Below, piece by piece: positions 37,235 to 46,885 of a stretch of 64,000 bases of DNA. The notes beneath the pieces are model-generated. The model was not told the DNA's origin. It searched no databases and worked only from the letters and a program-made list of their open reading frames with translations. The position numbers and the translations under genes are program-made. Each line of letters opens with the position of its first letter. The stretch's first letter is position 1. This DNA is from Methylotenera versatilis 301 (GTDB lineage Bacteria; Pseudomonadota; Gammaproteobacteria; Burkholderiales; Methylophilaceae). Location: NCBI RefSeq assembly GCF_000093025.1, contig NC_014207.1, positions 1,116,001 to 1,180,000 on the forward strand, in the 5' to 3' direction.

Positions 37235-38647
37235 TTAGAGCGACTGCTGCATCGCCCAAACTTGTTCATTTTTAAGATAGTTGCTGGCATCTAGGCCAAC
37301 TTCACCAGCGGCGGCTACGCTTTTGATTGCATCTGCAAGCGTGTTGAAAATGCGATCGATTTCATGCTTCTCTATGGTTAAAGGCGGTGAAATTGCGATG
37401 ATGTCACCTGTAAAACGCACATGTATGCCCATTTCAAAACACTTTAAATAAGTAGCAAAAGCCATGGCACCTGCTTTACCTGCGATTACCTCGAATTCAA
37501 TCCCTGCGACTAACCCAATATTGCGAATATCTTTCACCATCGGCAAGCCTTTTAGGCTGTGTGCAGCTTGTTCAAAATAGGCGCTTAAACCTGCTGCGCG
37601 GTCTTCTAACCTTTCAGCTGCAAAAATATTCAATGTAGCAATGGCAGCGGCGCAAGCAATTGGAATCGCGCTATAAGTATAACCATGTGGTAATTCGATT
37701 GCGCCTGCTGGCGATTTTTCCATAAATGCATCGTAAATCTCACGTTTTACGGCGACTGCACCCATAGGTACAACGCCATTGGTGAGGCCTTTCGCGCAGG
37801 TAATAATGTCTGGAATCACGTCAAAATAGTCGGCGCCAAACTTAGTGCCAAGTCGCCCGAAGCCTGTAATCACTTCATCAAAAATGAGCAAAATTCCGTA
37901 TTGAGTGCATATTTCACGTAAACGTTTTAAGTAACCTGCTGGCGGCACCACTACGCCAGCGGAGCCTTGCATGGGTTCTACAATCAGCGCGGCAATCGTC
38001 GATGGATCATGCAGCGTGAGTATGCGTTGCTCAAATTCATTCGCCAGCGCCACACCGCCATCGGCAGGCACGCCTTTGGTGAATGCATTTTTTGCAATAT
38101 CTAATGGATTGCGAATATGGTCAACCCCAGCTAAGCCGTTGCCAAAAGCTTTACGATTACCGGCAATGCCGCCCACTGCGATGCCACCAAAATTCACGCC
38201 GTGATAACCACGCTCACGACCAATCAATTTATTGCGCAAAGGGTTACCACATACACGGTGGTAAGCCAGTGCGATTTTAAGGGCTGTATCAGCCGATTCT
38301 GAACCTGAGTTCGTAAAGAATATACGGTCTAAGCCTTCTGGCATGTAGGCTGCGACACGCTCGGCAGCTTCAAAAGCCAATGGATGGCTGGATTGAAACG
38401 CAGGTGCATAATCCAGTGTTAATAACTGGTTGCCTACTGCTGTGGCAATTTCAGTACGGCCATGCCCAGCTGGCACGCACCACAAACCGGCTGTGCCATC
38501 AAGAATTTGCCTGTCGTCTATGGACGTGAAGTAATTGCCTTTAGCCGCTTTAAAGAGTCGTGGCATGCTTCTAAATTGTCGGTTCGCAGTGAATGGCATC
38601 CAGTAGTTAGACATGTTGGGCAATTTAATTGGGCTACTTTGAGACAT
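37235..38647 (-). CDS. Beta-alanine/omega-amino acid:pyruvate aminotransferase
   Basis: 470 residues, class III PLP aminotransferase. The N-terminal WMPFTANRQFRSMPRLF and DGTAGLWCVPAGHG are typical of the omega-amino acid:pyruvate transaminase group (BauA). PLP-binding residues: GSESADTALK, FDEVITGFGR and the Schiff-base lysine in TCAKGLTNG. It would transfer the amino group of beta-alanine (or GABA/polyamine-derived amines) to pyruvate, making L-alanine. First gene of the reverse operon, divergent from the XRE-cupin regulator. Confidence 0.92.
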   Translation of the reverse strand: MSQSSPIKLPNMSNYWMPFTANRQFRSMPRLFKAAKGNYFTSIDDRQILDGTAGLWCVPAGHGRTEIATAVGNQLLTLDYAPAFQSSHPLAFEAAERVAAYMPEGLDRIFFTNSGSESADTALKIALAYHRVCGNPLRNKLIGRERGYHGVNFGGIAVGGIAGNRKAFGNGLAGVDHIRNPLDIAKNAFTKGVPADGGVALANEFEQRILTLHDPSTIAALIVEPMQGSAGVVVPPAGYLKRLREICTQYGILLIFDEVITGFGRLGTKFGADYFDVIPDIITCAKGLTNGVVPMGAVAVKREIYDAFMEKSPAGAIELPHGYTYSAIPIACAAAIATLNIFAAERLEDRAAGLSAYFEQAAHSLKGLPMVKDIRNIGLVAGIEFEVIAGKAGAMAFATYLKCFEMGIHVRFTGDIIAISPPLTIEKHEIDRIFNTLADAIKSVAAAGEVGLDASNYLKNEQVWAMQQSL

Positions 38648-38775
38648 GATGATTTTTCTAAAAACTTAAATATGGTGAGTATCTTCAGATGTTTAGTAAA
38701 CTGTGTCAATGCTGGTTTTTAATAAAATTAAGCAATTGATTTTATTGGTTTTAATTATTTTAGTTATATTGTATA

Positions 38776-38798
38776 TTTAACACTTTAAACACGTTAAA
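38776..38798. promoter_or_regulatory. Inverted repeat before the XRE-cupin regulator
   Basis: TTTAAC and GTTAAA half-sites with an 11-base spacer, about 20 bases before the regulator start and within the divergent promoter to the aminotransferase operon. A candidate operator; the arms are short. Confidence 0.35.
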
Positions 38799-38815
38799 AT
38801 TTAAGAGGTCAGTAT

Positions 38816-39370
38816 ATGGAGTTAGATTTAGGCGCAAGGCTAAAAATTGTTCGTTTGCGGCATCAACTCTCGCAGCGTGCTTTGGCGAAAAAAGCTGGGG
38901 TTGCCAACGCGACAATCTCATTGATTGAATCTGGTAATACTAGTCCATCAGTGAGCGCGCTAAAGCGCATACTTGCAGGCATTCCAATGACGTTAGCTGA
39001 GTTCTTTTCTGATGAACTGCCAAATATGCAAAGTGAAGTGTTTTACCGCGCTGAATCACTGACAGAAATTAGTGGTGGCGAAGGTATTTCATATCGACAA
39101 ATTGGTTCAGCAAAAGCTGGTCATATGTTGCAAATTCTTTATGAAACCTATGAAGTGGGCGCGGATACTGGCTTAAATATGCTGCAACATGAAGGTGAAG
39201 AGGGTGGAGTGATATTATCAGGTCGACTGGAGGTCACCGTGGGTGAATCCACGCGGGTGTTAGGCGTTGGCGATGCTTATTATTTTAATAGCAATATGCC
39301 GCATCGCTTCAGAAATGCAGGTTCTCAGCCATGTACTTTGGTGAGCTCTTGCAGTCCACCAACGTTTTAA
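38816..39370 (+). CDS. XRE-cupin transcriptional regulator (PuuR-like)
   Basis: 184 residues. N-terminal helix-turn-helix (LGARLKIVRLRHQLSQRALA, ANATISLIESGNTSPSVSALKRIL), C-terminal cupin (~residues 115-180, HEGEEGGVILSGRLEVTVG, NSNMPHRFRNAG). The same layout and size as E. coli PuuR, the putrescine-responsive repressor. Divergent from the aminotransferase operon, which it probably controls. AGAGG lies 9 bases before the ATG. Confidence 0.9.
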   Translation: MELDLGARLKIVRLRHQLSQRALAKKAGVANATISLIESGNTSPSVSALKRILAGIPMTLAEFFSDELPNMQSEVFYRAESLTEISGGEGISYRQIGSAKAGHMLQILYETYEVGADTGLNMLQHEGEEGGVILSGRLEVTVGESTRVLGVGDAYYFNSNMPHRFRNAGSQPCTLVSSCSPPTF

Positions 39371-39486
39371 TGAAACAATTTAATATTTATTTACATTAAA
39401 AACCAAAGTTAAGTTTTTGCTTGATAAGCACAATGGGCTAGAATGAATCTAATGCTGATTGAGTTTGGAAAAATGAGTATAAGTAC

Positions 39487-41697
39487 ATGCAATTTAAGCT
39501 AAGTATTCCTACTATTGGGCAAGCCAAGTCCTTTCTAGCTCAAGCTGGTGTCATTGGGTTTGTCTATTTCATCACCGCCTATTTAGGCACATTTATCACC
39601 CCATATATTGATGCAATCTCATTTTTTGAATTGCCGGCTATCGCGCTAGCTGCTGCGCTTGCCGTGCGCTATGGCTGGACTGGTATTTTAGGTTGCGTGT
39701 TAGGTTCATTGCTGTTTCACTTGCTTAAAATGCCTTGGCAACTCGCTGCTGCTTTGGCGATTGGCAGCGGCATCGCGTCATTTATATTCAACTACCTTTT
39801 AAGACTGTTTCATCCATCAGCAGTGACGATTAATCAAGTGTCCACTGTGGCTACTTTCGCTTTTATTGCAGCACCTATTGCAAGTGCAGTGCATGCCATT
39901 ATTTCAATATTGAGTATGAAGTGGCTAGGCTTTACGTCTTTGGATTCGATGGCGCAGACGGTGTTGACATGGTGGTTTAGTGAGTTGTTGCTTGCTTATC
40001 TCACCGTACCATTACTACTTTCAATATTCGCATCTCAAAAAGTTAACTTCCAATTACAAGAAAAACTTGAAATGGGCACAGCATTTGTCGCTATGGTCAT
40101 TGTTTCTTGGCTAACCTTGAAGTATGGCCAGATGCTGGCATCATCAGAGATTATCATTTTTGTGTTGTTAGCCTTTGTACTATTGGCGGCACTTAGATTT
40201 AAAACGATTGTTACGCATGCGGCTATTTTTATTGCGGCACTCATTGCTTTTACCTCACTTATTTTTAACGTTGAGCACATCCATTCTGAATTGTATTCGC
40301 ATGCGGCATTTACGCTTAAAGTTGGTCTTATTCCTATGGCTTTGGGTGGCTTGTTTGTGGCCTCGGCGTTCTCTGAGCGCCATAATGCAGAAGCTGAACT
40401 CAATAAGTTAGCGAATCATGACCCGCTTACTTCATTGCCAAATCGTACTTATTTTCAACAATTTTTAACGCATAGCCTTGCGCAAGCTTATCGGCAAAAA
40501 CAACAGGTCTACTTATTATTTATTGATTTAGATCGCTTTAAGAAAATTAACGATTCAGAAGGGCATGAGTTGGGCGATGCCGTCCTTAGACTCATAGCTA
40601 GGCGTTTGAATGAAATTTTGCGGGCTGACGACTTTGTTGCGCGTTTAGGTGGTGATGAGTTTGCTGTCGTGTACACACATCCCCCAGTGAATAATGCCGC
40701 TAGCAATTTAGCCAGAAAAATCATCGGCATCGTCTCTGAGTCATTTGAGCTAGAGGGCAGGCGTTACAGTGTTGGTGCGAGTATTGGTATTAGTGTCTAT
40801 CCTAACGATGCGACTGATGCGCATGCTTTGCTTCGACATGCTGATTTGGCCATGTACCAAGCAAAAAGCAAACGTAGTGGTTTTGAATATTTTAGTGAAG
40901 AAATGAATGTCTTCGCACATGAGCAGCTAGAGATAGAAAATGGTTTGCGGCAAGCCCTAGAAAAGGGTGAGTTGCTCTTGATGTATCAACCTAAAGTTGA
41001 TTTACGCACCAATCAAGTCGTTGGTTTAGAGGCACTAGTGCGCTGGCTAACCAATGCAGGTGTGCTGACTAGCCCCGATAAGTTTATTCCGATAGCTGAA
41101 GAAACTGGCCTCATTGTGCCAATTGGACGTTTTGTTATCCGTGAAGCTTGTGAGCAGTGGGTGAGATGGCATGAGGCACGGCTTAACCCACCGCCTGTCG
41201 CGGTGAATATCTCGCCACGACAATTTAGTGACTTGTCATTAATTGCGGATATCTTAGAAATCATCAAAACTACAGGTATGAATCCTGCTATGCTGAACGT
41301 AGAGATTACCGAAAGTGCAACGATGGATGATCCTGAAATGACCATGGAGATTTTGGCGGAAATGCGCGCGCTTAATCTGCATCTATATATCGATGATTTT
41401 GGTACAGGGCATTCAAATCTTGGTCAGCTAAGACGCTTGCCAATCGATGCGGTTAAAATCGATAAGAGTTTTATTAACGACGTATTAACCAATAATGACG
41501 ATGCAGAAATTGTGACTGCGATTATTAATTTGGCACATGCTTTAAAAATTCGGGTAGTGAGTGAAGGCATAGAAACAAAAGCTCAACTGGCGTTCTTGCG
41601 GGAGTTAGGCTGTGATGAAATACAAGGTTTTCTCGTGAGTAAGCCAGTTTCGCATAGTCAAGTTGAGACATTTTTTAATAAGACAATAAAGCTTTGA
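39487..41697 (+). CDS. MASE1-GGDEF-EAL cyclic-di-GMP enzyme
   Basis: 736 residues. An N-terminal MASE1 membrane sensor with about eight hydrophobic helices (residues ~15-300), then GGDEF (~305-470) with an intact GGDEF active site (ARLGGDEFAVVY), and EAL (~480-735) with intact EALVRW, NISPRQFS, EITES and DDFGTG motifs. Both synthase and phosphodiesterase halves look catalytically competent. It could set the c-di-GMP level sensed by the YcgR-like protein. It follows the XRE-cupin gene by 116 bases but is probably independent. Confidence 0.95.
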   Translation: MQFKLSIPTIGQAKSFLAQAGVIGFVYFITAYLGTFITPYIDAISFFELPAIALAAALAVRYGWTGILGCVLGSLLFHLLKMPWQLAAALAIGSGIASFIFNYLLRLFHPSAVTINQVSTVATFAFIAAPIASAVHAIISILSMKWLGFTSLDSMAQTVLTWWFSELLLAYLTVPLLLSIFASQKVNFQLQEKLEMGTAFVAMVIVSWLTLKYGQMLASSEIIIFVLLAFVLLAALRFKTIVTHAAIFIAALIAFTSLIFNVEHIHSELYSHAAFTLKVGLIPMALGGLFVASAFSERHNAEAELNKLANHDPLTSLPNRTYFQQFLTHSLAQAYRQKQQVYLLFIDLDRFKKINDSEGHELGDAVLRLIARRLNEILRADDFVARLGGDEFAVVYTHPPVNNAASNLARKIIGIVSESFELEGRRYSVGASIGISVYPNDATDAHALLRHADLAMYQAKSKRSGFEYFSEEMNVFAHEQLEIENGLRQALEKGELLLMYQPKVDLRTNQVVGLEALVRWLTNAGVLTSPDKFIPIAEETGLIVPIGRFVIREACEQWVRWHEARLNPPPVAVNISPRQFSDLSLIADILEIIKTTGMNPAMLNVEITESATMDDPEMTMEILAEMRALNLHLYIDDFGTGHSNLGQLRRLPIDAVKIDKSFINDVLTNNDDAEIVTAIINLAHALKIRVVSEGIETKAQLAFLRELGCDEIQGFLVSKPVSHSQVETFFNKTIKL

Positions 41698-41757
41698 TGT
41701 TGCTTGCGCATCGGCCAGAAATTTTTTTGAGAACTTAAATGAAACGTAAGACTTTAA

Positions 41758-42525
41758 ATGAGACGTAAGCTGGTTGTTGCAAACCGAAAAATGAATGGTT
41801 CTTTATCCAGTAACAAAGCCTTTTTAGAGGGTTTGTTAGCTGGTACTCATGATTATCCGAATGCAGATTATTCGGTATGCATGCCGCATCCCTATTTATT
41901 TCAAGCTGAAGCAATGCTAAAAGGCAGCCCTATAACATGGGGTGGTCAGAATATGAGTCGTTATGAGTCTGGTGCTTATACAGGCTCTGTTTCGCCAGGC
42001 ATGATAAAAGAGTTTGGCTGCGAATACGTGATTATCGGTCATTCAGAGCGTCGCCAGCGCGGTCATGATACTGACCATTCTATAGGGGAACGTTTTGAAG
42101 TAGCGACTAAAGTAGGTTTAAAGCCTATTTTCTGCATGGGTGAAACCTTAGAAGAATATGAAGAGGGCATTACAGACGTCGTGACTATACGGCAGCTCAA
42201 TGCGGTGATTGCAGAGATTGGCGTTAAAGGATTAGCGAATGGCGTACTCGCTTACGAGCCTGTCTGGGCGATCGGTACGGGCAAAGCCGCGTCGCCAGAA
42301 CATGCGCAAAATATTCTAAGTTTTTTGCGTGGGCATATCGAATTGCTAGATGCTGACATCGCAGAAAGTATTCGCATTCTCTATGGCGGAAGCGTGAAGG
42401 CAGATAATGCCGCCAAGCTATTTTCTATGCCTGACATCGATGGTGGTTTGGTAGGCGGCGCCTCGCTCAATACCGATGAGTTTGTCGCAATATGCCAAGC
42501 TGCAAGCAATGCTTATAAAAACTAG
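41758..42525 (+). CDS. tpiA: Triosephosphate isomerase
   Basis: 255 residues, full length. Catalytic residues: Asn and Lys in VVANRKMNG, His in VIIGHSERR, Glu in AYEPVWAIGTG; phosphate loop LYGGSVK and VGGASL. It interconverts dihydroxyacetone phosphate and glyceraldehyde-3-phosphate. It is isolated from other glycolytic genes and from secG, where betaproteobacterial tpiA often lies, so a second copy may exist. A 9-codon ORF (41739-41768) overlaps its start, and the sequence ATGA-A/G-ACGTAAG is repeated there. Confidence 0.94.
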   Translation: MRRKLVVANRKMNGSLSSNKAFLEGLLAGTHDYPNADYSVCMPHPYLFQAEAMLKGSPITWGGQNMSRYESGAYTGSVSPGMIKEFGCEYVIIGHSERRQRGHDTDHSIGERFEVATKVGLKPIFCMGETLEEYEEGITDVVTIRQLNAVIAEIGVKGLANGVLAYEPVWAIGTGKAASPEHAQNILSFLRGHIELLDADIAESIRILYGGSVKADNAAKLFSMPDIDGGLVGGASLNTDEFVAICQAASNAYKN

Positions 42526-42596
42526 TGTTTAGTGCTTAATATCTATAATTTTTACAAGCTTTGCTGGCAATTTAACTTTTTTTATAACCTAAATTT

Positions 42597-44030
42597 TTAT
42601 AGTTTAATCATGACATGTCGCACGCTGCTGTAATCTTCAATCGCGTACATCGACATATCTTTACCATACCCTGATTTTTTCATACCACCATGTGGCATTT
42701 CAGAAACCAGCATGAAATGTGTGTTAACCCAAGTGCAGCCGTACTGTAATTCAGCTGAAACGCGCATGGCACGTGAGATGTCGCTAGTCCATACAGAGCT
42801 TGCTAGCCCGTATTCTGAATCATTTGCCCAGCCTACAACTTGCTCTTCATCATCAAAGCGAGTCACTGAAACCACTGGGCCGAATACCTCTTTGCAGACA
42901 ATTTCATCGGTTTGCAAAGCGCCAGCCACAATGGTGGGTTGGTAAAAAAAGCCACGACCGTCACGCGCTGCGCCACCAGTCGTAATTTCAATATGGTTTT
43001 GTGCGGCAGCGCGCCCCACAAAACCTGCCACACGGTCGCGTTGTCTAGCAGAAATCAAAGGCCCCATCTCAACGCCAGAGTCTTTCTGCTCACCAACTTT
43101 AATACTTGCAGCAGCTGAAGATAAATCGGCGACTAATTTATCGTAGATTTTCTTGCCTGCATAAATGCGGCAGGCGGCGGTGCAGTCTTGCCCCGCGTTG
43201 TAAAAACCAAATGTGCGCACGCCTTCCACCACTGCGGCAATGTCAGCGTCATCAAACACAATCACAGGCGCTTTTCCGCCCAATTCTAGGTGAGTACGTT
43301 TCACGCTTTTTGCAGCCACTTCCATGATTTTTTGACCAGTTGAAATGTCGCCAGTAATTGAGATCATCTGTACTTGCGGCTGAGAAATCATAGGCGCGCC
43401 AACAGACTCACCGCGACCATTTAAAATATTCACCACACCTGCTGGAAAAATCTCAGCGATTAACTCTGCAAGTTTTAATGTAGTCAGTGGCGTCATTTCT
43501 GATGGTTTAAGAACCACAGTATTACCAGCGGCTAATGCAGGACCTAGTTTCCATGCTGCCATCATCAGTGGATAATTCCACGGCGCGATTGAAGCCACAA
43601 CGCCAAGAGGATCACGACGGATCATGCTGGTATGGCCTGCTAAATATTCGCCAGCTAATGAGCCCGTCATGTTGCGTACAGCACCTGCAAAGAAGCGGAA
43701 CACGTCAGCAACGGCAGGCATCTCATCATTCAAAGCTGCCAAATAAGGCTTACCACAATTCATCGATTCAAGTTCAGCAAAACCTTCTGCGTTAGATTCA
43801 ATGGCGTCTGCAAGTTTAAGCAGCATGGTTGAGCGATCGCGCGGCGTGGTTTTTTTCCAGCTAGAAAAAGCGCTGGCAGCAGCAGAAACCGCTTGTTGAA
43901 TTTGTGCCAAAGAAGCTTCTGCAACTTGTGTTATTTCTACTTCTGTCGCTGGATTAAGCACGCTGATTAATGCGCCTTCACCTTTAACAAACTTACCGTT
44001 GATGAGTAATTGAGTTTGAAAATTTTGCAT
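42597..44030 (-). CDS. patD: Gamma-aminobutyraldehyde dehydrogenase
   Basis: 477 residues. NAD-dependent ALDH with Glu in [13 protein letters not shown] and catalytic Cys in [13 protein letters not shown]. It is strikingly similar to E. coli PatD/YdcW through [35 protein letters not shown] and [20 protein letters not shown]. It oxidises 4-aminobutyraldehyde (from putrescine) to GABA. The start is the ATG at 44030 behind a strong GAGGAG; a 23-codon upstream extension would run into the permease gene. It closes the ydcSTUV-patD operon. Confidence 0.93.
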   Translation of the reverse strand: MQNFQTQLLINGKFVKGEGALISVLNPATEVEITQVAEASLAQIQQAVSAAASAFSSWKKTTPRDRSTMLLKLADAIESNAEGFAELESMNCGKPYLAALNDEMPAVADVFRFFAGAVRNMTGSLAGEYLAGHTSMIRRDPLGVVASIAPWNYPLMMAAWKLGPALAAGNTVVLKPSEMTPLTTLKLAELIAEIFPAGVVNILNGRGESVGAPMISQPQVQMISITGDISTGQKIMEVAAKSVKRTHLELGGKAPVIVFDDADIAAVVEGVRTFGFYNAGQDCTAACRIYAGKKIYDKLVADLSSAAASIKVGEQKDSGVEMGPLISARQRDRVAGFVGRAAAQNHIEITTGGAARDGRGFFYQPTIVAGALQTDEIVCKEVFGPVVSVTRFDDEEQVVGWANDSEYGLASSVWTSDISRAMRVSAELQYGCTWVNTHFMLVSEMPHGGMKKSGYGKDMSMYAIEDYSSVRHVMIKL

Positions 44031-44064
44031 GTTTGCTCCTCTATAAAATCGTATTTTATTAATT

Positions 44065-44877
44065 TTAACGGCTACTGCCCGCGATGCTTTCTGTACCACG
44101 TGTTAAATAATATGCAGCAATAATTGGTATTGCAGTTACAAGCATGACCATCATTGCAACAACGTTGGTGATAGCCGCATCACGCGGTCTAGACAGTTGG
44201 TTGAGTAACCAAATAGGTAGTGTGATTTCATGCCCAGCGGTGAAAATGGTCACAATCAGCTCATCAAATGAAAGCGCAAACGCCAGCAAAGCACCAGCTA
44301 ATAAGGCGGTAGCAAGTTGCGGTAAGATGATAAATCTAAATGTGGTGAACCCATCTGCCCCTAAATCCATAGAAGCTTCAATCAGGTTATGCGGCATGCG
44401 CCTAAAACGTGCGACCACATTGTTATAAATCATCACCACACAGAATGTAGCATGGCTAACGACGATGGTTAAAAAGCCTGGTGTAATGTCTAGGATATTC
44501 ATTGCAGATAGGAGTGCGATACCTGTGATGATGCCGGGGAGCGCGATAGGCAAAATCAGCATGGTCGTAATCGCCTCTTTGCCAAAAAAGTTACGTCTAT
44601 AGAGCGCTGCAGCAGTCATGGTGCCCATAATGATTGCCAGTGAAGTTGCGAATGCCGCCACTTTGAGCGATAAAGCAATCGCAGACATAACATCTTCACG
44701 TGCAAAAGCAACATGAAACCAGTGCAAGGTAAAGTGAGTATGGCTTCCATCGCTTGCTAGAAAGGCATTGATGACGATGACAACAATCGGAAAATGTAAA
44801 AATACCAAGCCGCCATAAGCTAGCGTTTTTAGCCAAATTGGTGCGCTTGGTTGGTTTTGCTTGTTTTTAAAGAGCAT
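44065..44877 (-). CDS. ydcV: Polyamine-type ABC transporter permease (YdcV-like)
   Basis: About 270 residues, six transmembrane helices. The EAA loop [22 protein letters not shown], which contacts the ATPase, is conserved. Second permease of the PotC/YdcV type. I chose the ATG at 44877 because GGAG precedes it by 8 bases; this overlaps the end of the ydcU gene by 11 bases. Confidence 0.9.
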   Translation of the reverse strand: MLFKNKQNQPSAPIWLKTLAYGGLVFLHFPIVVIVINAFLASDGSHTHFTLHWFHVAFAREDVMSAIALSLKVAAFATSLAIIMGTMTAAALYRRNFFGKEAITTMLILPIALPGIITGIALLSAMNILDITPGFLTIVVSHATFCVVMIYNNVVARFRRMPHNLIEASMDLGADGFTTFRFIILPQLATALLAGALLAFALSFDELIVTIFTAGHEITLPIWLLNQLSRPRDAAITNVVAMMVMLVTAIPIIAAYYLTRGTESIAGSSR

Positions 44878-45811
44878 CAAATGCTCCAGTACGTTTGGCA
44901 AGTGATAAGTAAATGAAAATGAGTGTAATCGGTACCACCGTAAATGCTGCAGCCAGCGGCATATTGCCTACTGAGCCTTGCATCGTGTACACCATGGTGC
45001 CGATATATAAACCGCTAGGGCCTATTAGTTGCGGAATAATGTAATCACCCAATGTGAGTGAGAAAGTAAAAATTGAGCCTGCCACTACTCCGGGAAAGAC
45101 CAATGGCAATAGCACGCGGCGAAAGGTTTGTGCAGGTTTTGCGCCAAGATCGGCAGAGGCTTGCAGCAAGTTGGTAGGCACGCGCTCAAGTGCCGCTTGT
45201 ATAGGCAAAATCATAAATGGCAGCCAAATGTAGGTGAAAACGATAAAGCGTCCAAGGTTTGAAGTTGCTAACGTATTGCCACCAATAGCTGGTATTTGTA
45301 ATACATGGTTAAGCGCATTATGTAAGCCTAAGTGATTGATGCACCAGTACAAAATTCCTTGTTGAGATAAAATCACTGTCCACGCATAGGTTTTAACGAT
45401 GTAGCTTGCCCACATCGGCAACATTACAGCAATATAGAAAAAACCTTTTTCAGCTCGGCTACCATAGCGCGTCATGTAATATGCAATGGGGAAGCCAATT
45501 AATGCGGTTGCGAGTGTCACCGCAACCGCCATAGAGAGTGTGCGCAGAATAATGTCAAAGTTAGTGGCATCGAAAAGACTGCGATAGTTTTCAAGTGTTA
45601 AATCATTTGAAACAGCCATGCTGAAACTATCAAACGTATAAAAACTTTGCCACAATAAAGCGAATAATGAACCTAAGTAAACCACTCCAAACCATAGTAG
45701 TGGCGGGGTGAGCAGCAAAAATAGAAAGAGATTATTTTTACGGTAAAGCGTGTTACTGAACTTCCGTCCAAATGGCTTTGAAGTATCTGCATTGATGATA
45801 GACGATTGCAT
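44867..45811 (-). CDS. ydcU: Polyamine-type ABC transporter permease (YdcU-like)
   Basis: 314 residues, six transmembrane helices. PotB/YdcU-type permease with the EAA-type loop [23 protein letters not shown] longer cytoplasmic N-terminus (to ~residue 28) precedes the first helix ([20 protein letters not shown]). It pairs with the YdcV-like permease. Confidence 0.92.
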   Translation of the reverse strand: MQSSIINADTSKPFGRKFSNTLYRKNNLFLFLLLTPPLLWFGVVYLGSLFALLWQSFYTFDSFSMAVSNDLTLENYRSLFDATNFDIILRTLSMAVAVTLATALIGFPIAYYMTRYGSRAEKGFFYIAVMLPMWASYIVKTYAWTVILSQQGILYWCINHLGLHNALNHVLQIPAIGGNTLATSNLGRFIVFTYIWLPFMILPIQAALERVPTNLLQASADLGAKPAQTFRRVLLPLVFPGVVAGSIFTFSLTLGDYIIPQLIGPSGLYIGTMVYTMQGSVGNMPLAAAFTVVPITLIFIYLSLAKRTGAFDAL

Positions 45812-45826
45812 GATGGCGGTGCGACA

Positions 45827-46876
45827 CTAGCTAGCTTGATTTTCCAGCATTACCATGCGACTTTTTGACCAGCATAGGTTCAACTTCTGGTTGATTTGAG
45901 GTAGTTCAGCCTCAGATAGCTCAGTGTTGGAAAGTACCATGAACAACATCTGGTTGCCAACGCTTACCTCGACCTTGCTGGTAGCGCCATGGTATTGAAT
46001 GTCAACCACTTCACCTGCTACTTTGATGATGTCATTTTGCTTATTATTGAACTCATTAGTACCTAGCTTGATGTGTTCAGGACGTATCGAAAATGACTGG
46101 TTTTGACCTGTAAGCTGTTGAGCCAAAGCACTCTTAATCACATTTGAAGTGCCAACAAAGTCTGCGACAAAGCTGGTTTTAGGGCTCATATACAGATTGC
46201 GTGGAGTATCAACTTGCTCGATTTTCCCACGATTAAACACTGCCACGCGGTCAGACATGGATAAGGCCTCGCTTTGGTCATGAGTGACATAAATGAACGT
46301 GATGCCAAGTTTCTTATGTAGTGTTTTGAGTTCCAACTGCATTTGCTCGCGCAGCTTTAAATCCAAGGCACCAAGCGGCTCATCCAGCAATAAAACGCGA
46401 GGTTTGTTCACCAATGCACGCGCCAATGCGACACGCTGACGCTGACCACCTGATAACTCACCAGGTTTACGTTTGCCATATTCAGCCAAGGCGACTTGCT
46501 CTAATGCTTGCTCTGCGAGCTTGTAGCATTCTGGCTTGGCGATGCCTTTCACGCGAAGACCATAAGCAACGTTATCTAGCACGTTCATATGTGGAAACAG
46601 CGCGTAATCTTGAAAAACGGTATTTACTTCGCGTTCATATGGGGGTGTTCCTGCTGCCTCTTTGCCGAAAATTTTAATGCTACCCATGCTTGGCTGCTCA
46701 AAGCCGGCAATGAGTCGCAAACAAGTGGTTTTGCCAGAACCACTTGGACCGAGCATAGAAAAGAATTCGCCCTCTGCGACAGCAATTGAAACGTCATCAA
46801 CCGCACGAACATCACCATAGTGCCGACTGACGGTAGAAAACTCTACGGCAGTAAGCGCATTTGAAGTAGCAACCAT
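45827..46876 (-). CDS. ydcT: Polyamine-type ABC transporter ATPase (YdcT-like)
   Basis: 349 residues. Walker A GPSGSGKTTCLRL, Q-loop QDYALFPHM, signature LSGGQRQRVALARAL, Walker B VLLLDEPLGALD, switch His in YVTHDQSEAL, and a C-terminal TOBE domain (SIRPEHIKL). It energises uptake with YdcU/V. It lies 9 bases after the ydcS stop. Confidence 0.95.
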   Translation of the reverse strand: MVATSNALTAVEFSTVSRHYGDVRAVDDVSIAVAEGEFFSMLGPSGSGKTTCLRLIAGFEQPSMGSIKIFGKEAAGTPPYEREVNTVFQDYALFPHMNVLDNVAYGLRVKGIAKPECYKLAEQALEQVALAEYGKRKPGELSGGQRQRVALARALVNKPRVLLLDEPLGALDLKLREQMQLELKTLHKKLGITFIYVTHDQSEALSMSDRVAVFNRGKIEQVDTPRNLYMSPKTSFVADFVGTSNVIKSALAQQLTGQNQSFSIRPEHIKLGTNEFNNKQNDIIKVAGEVVDIQYHGATSKVEVSVGNQMLFMVLSNTELSEAELPQINQKLNLCWSKSRMVMLENQAS

Positions 46877-46885
46877 GAGCTACAA

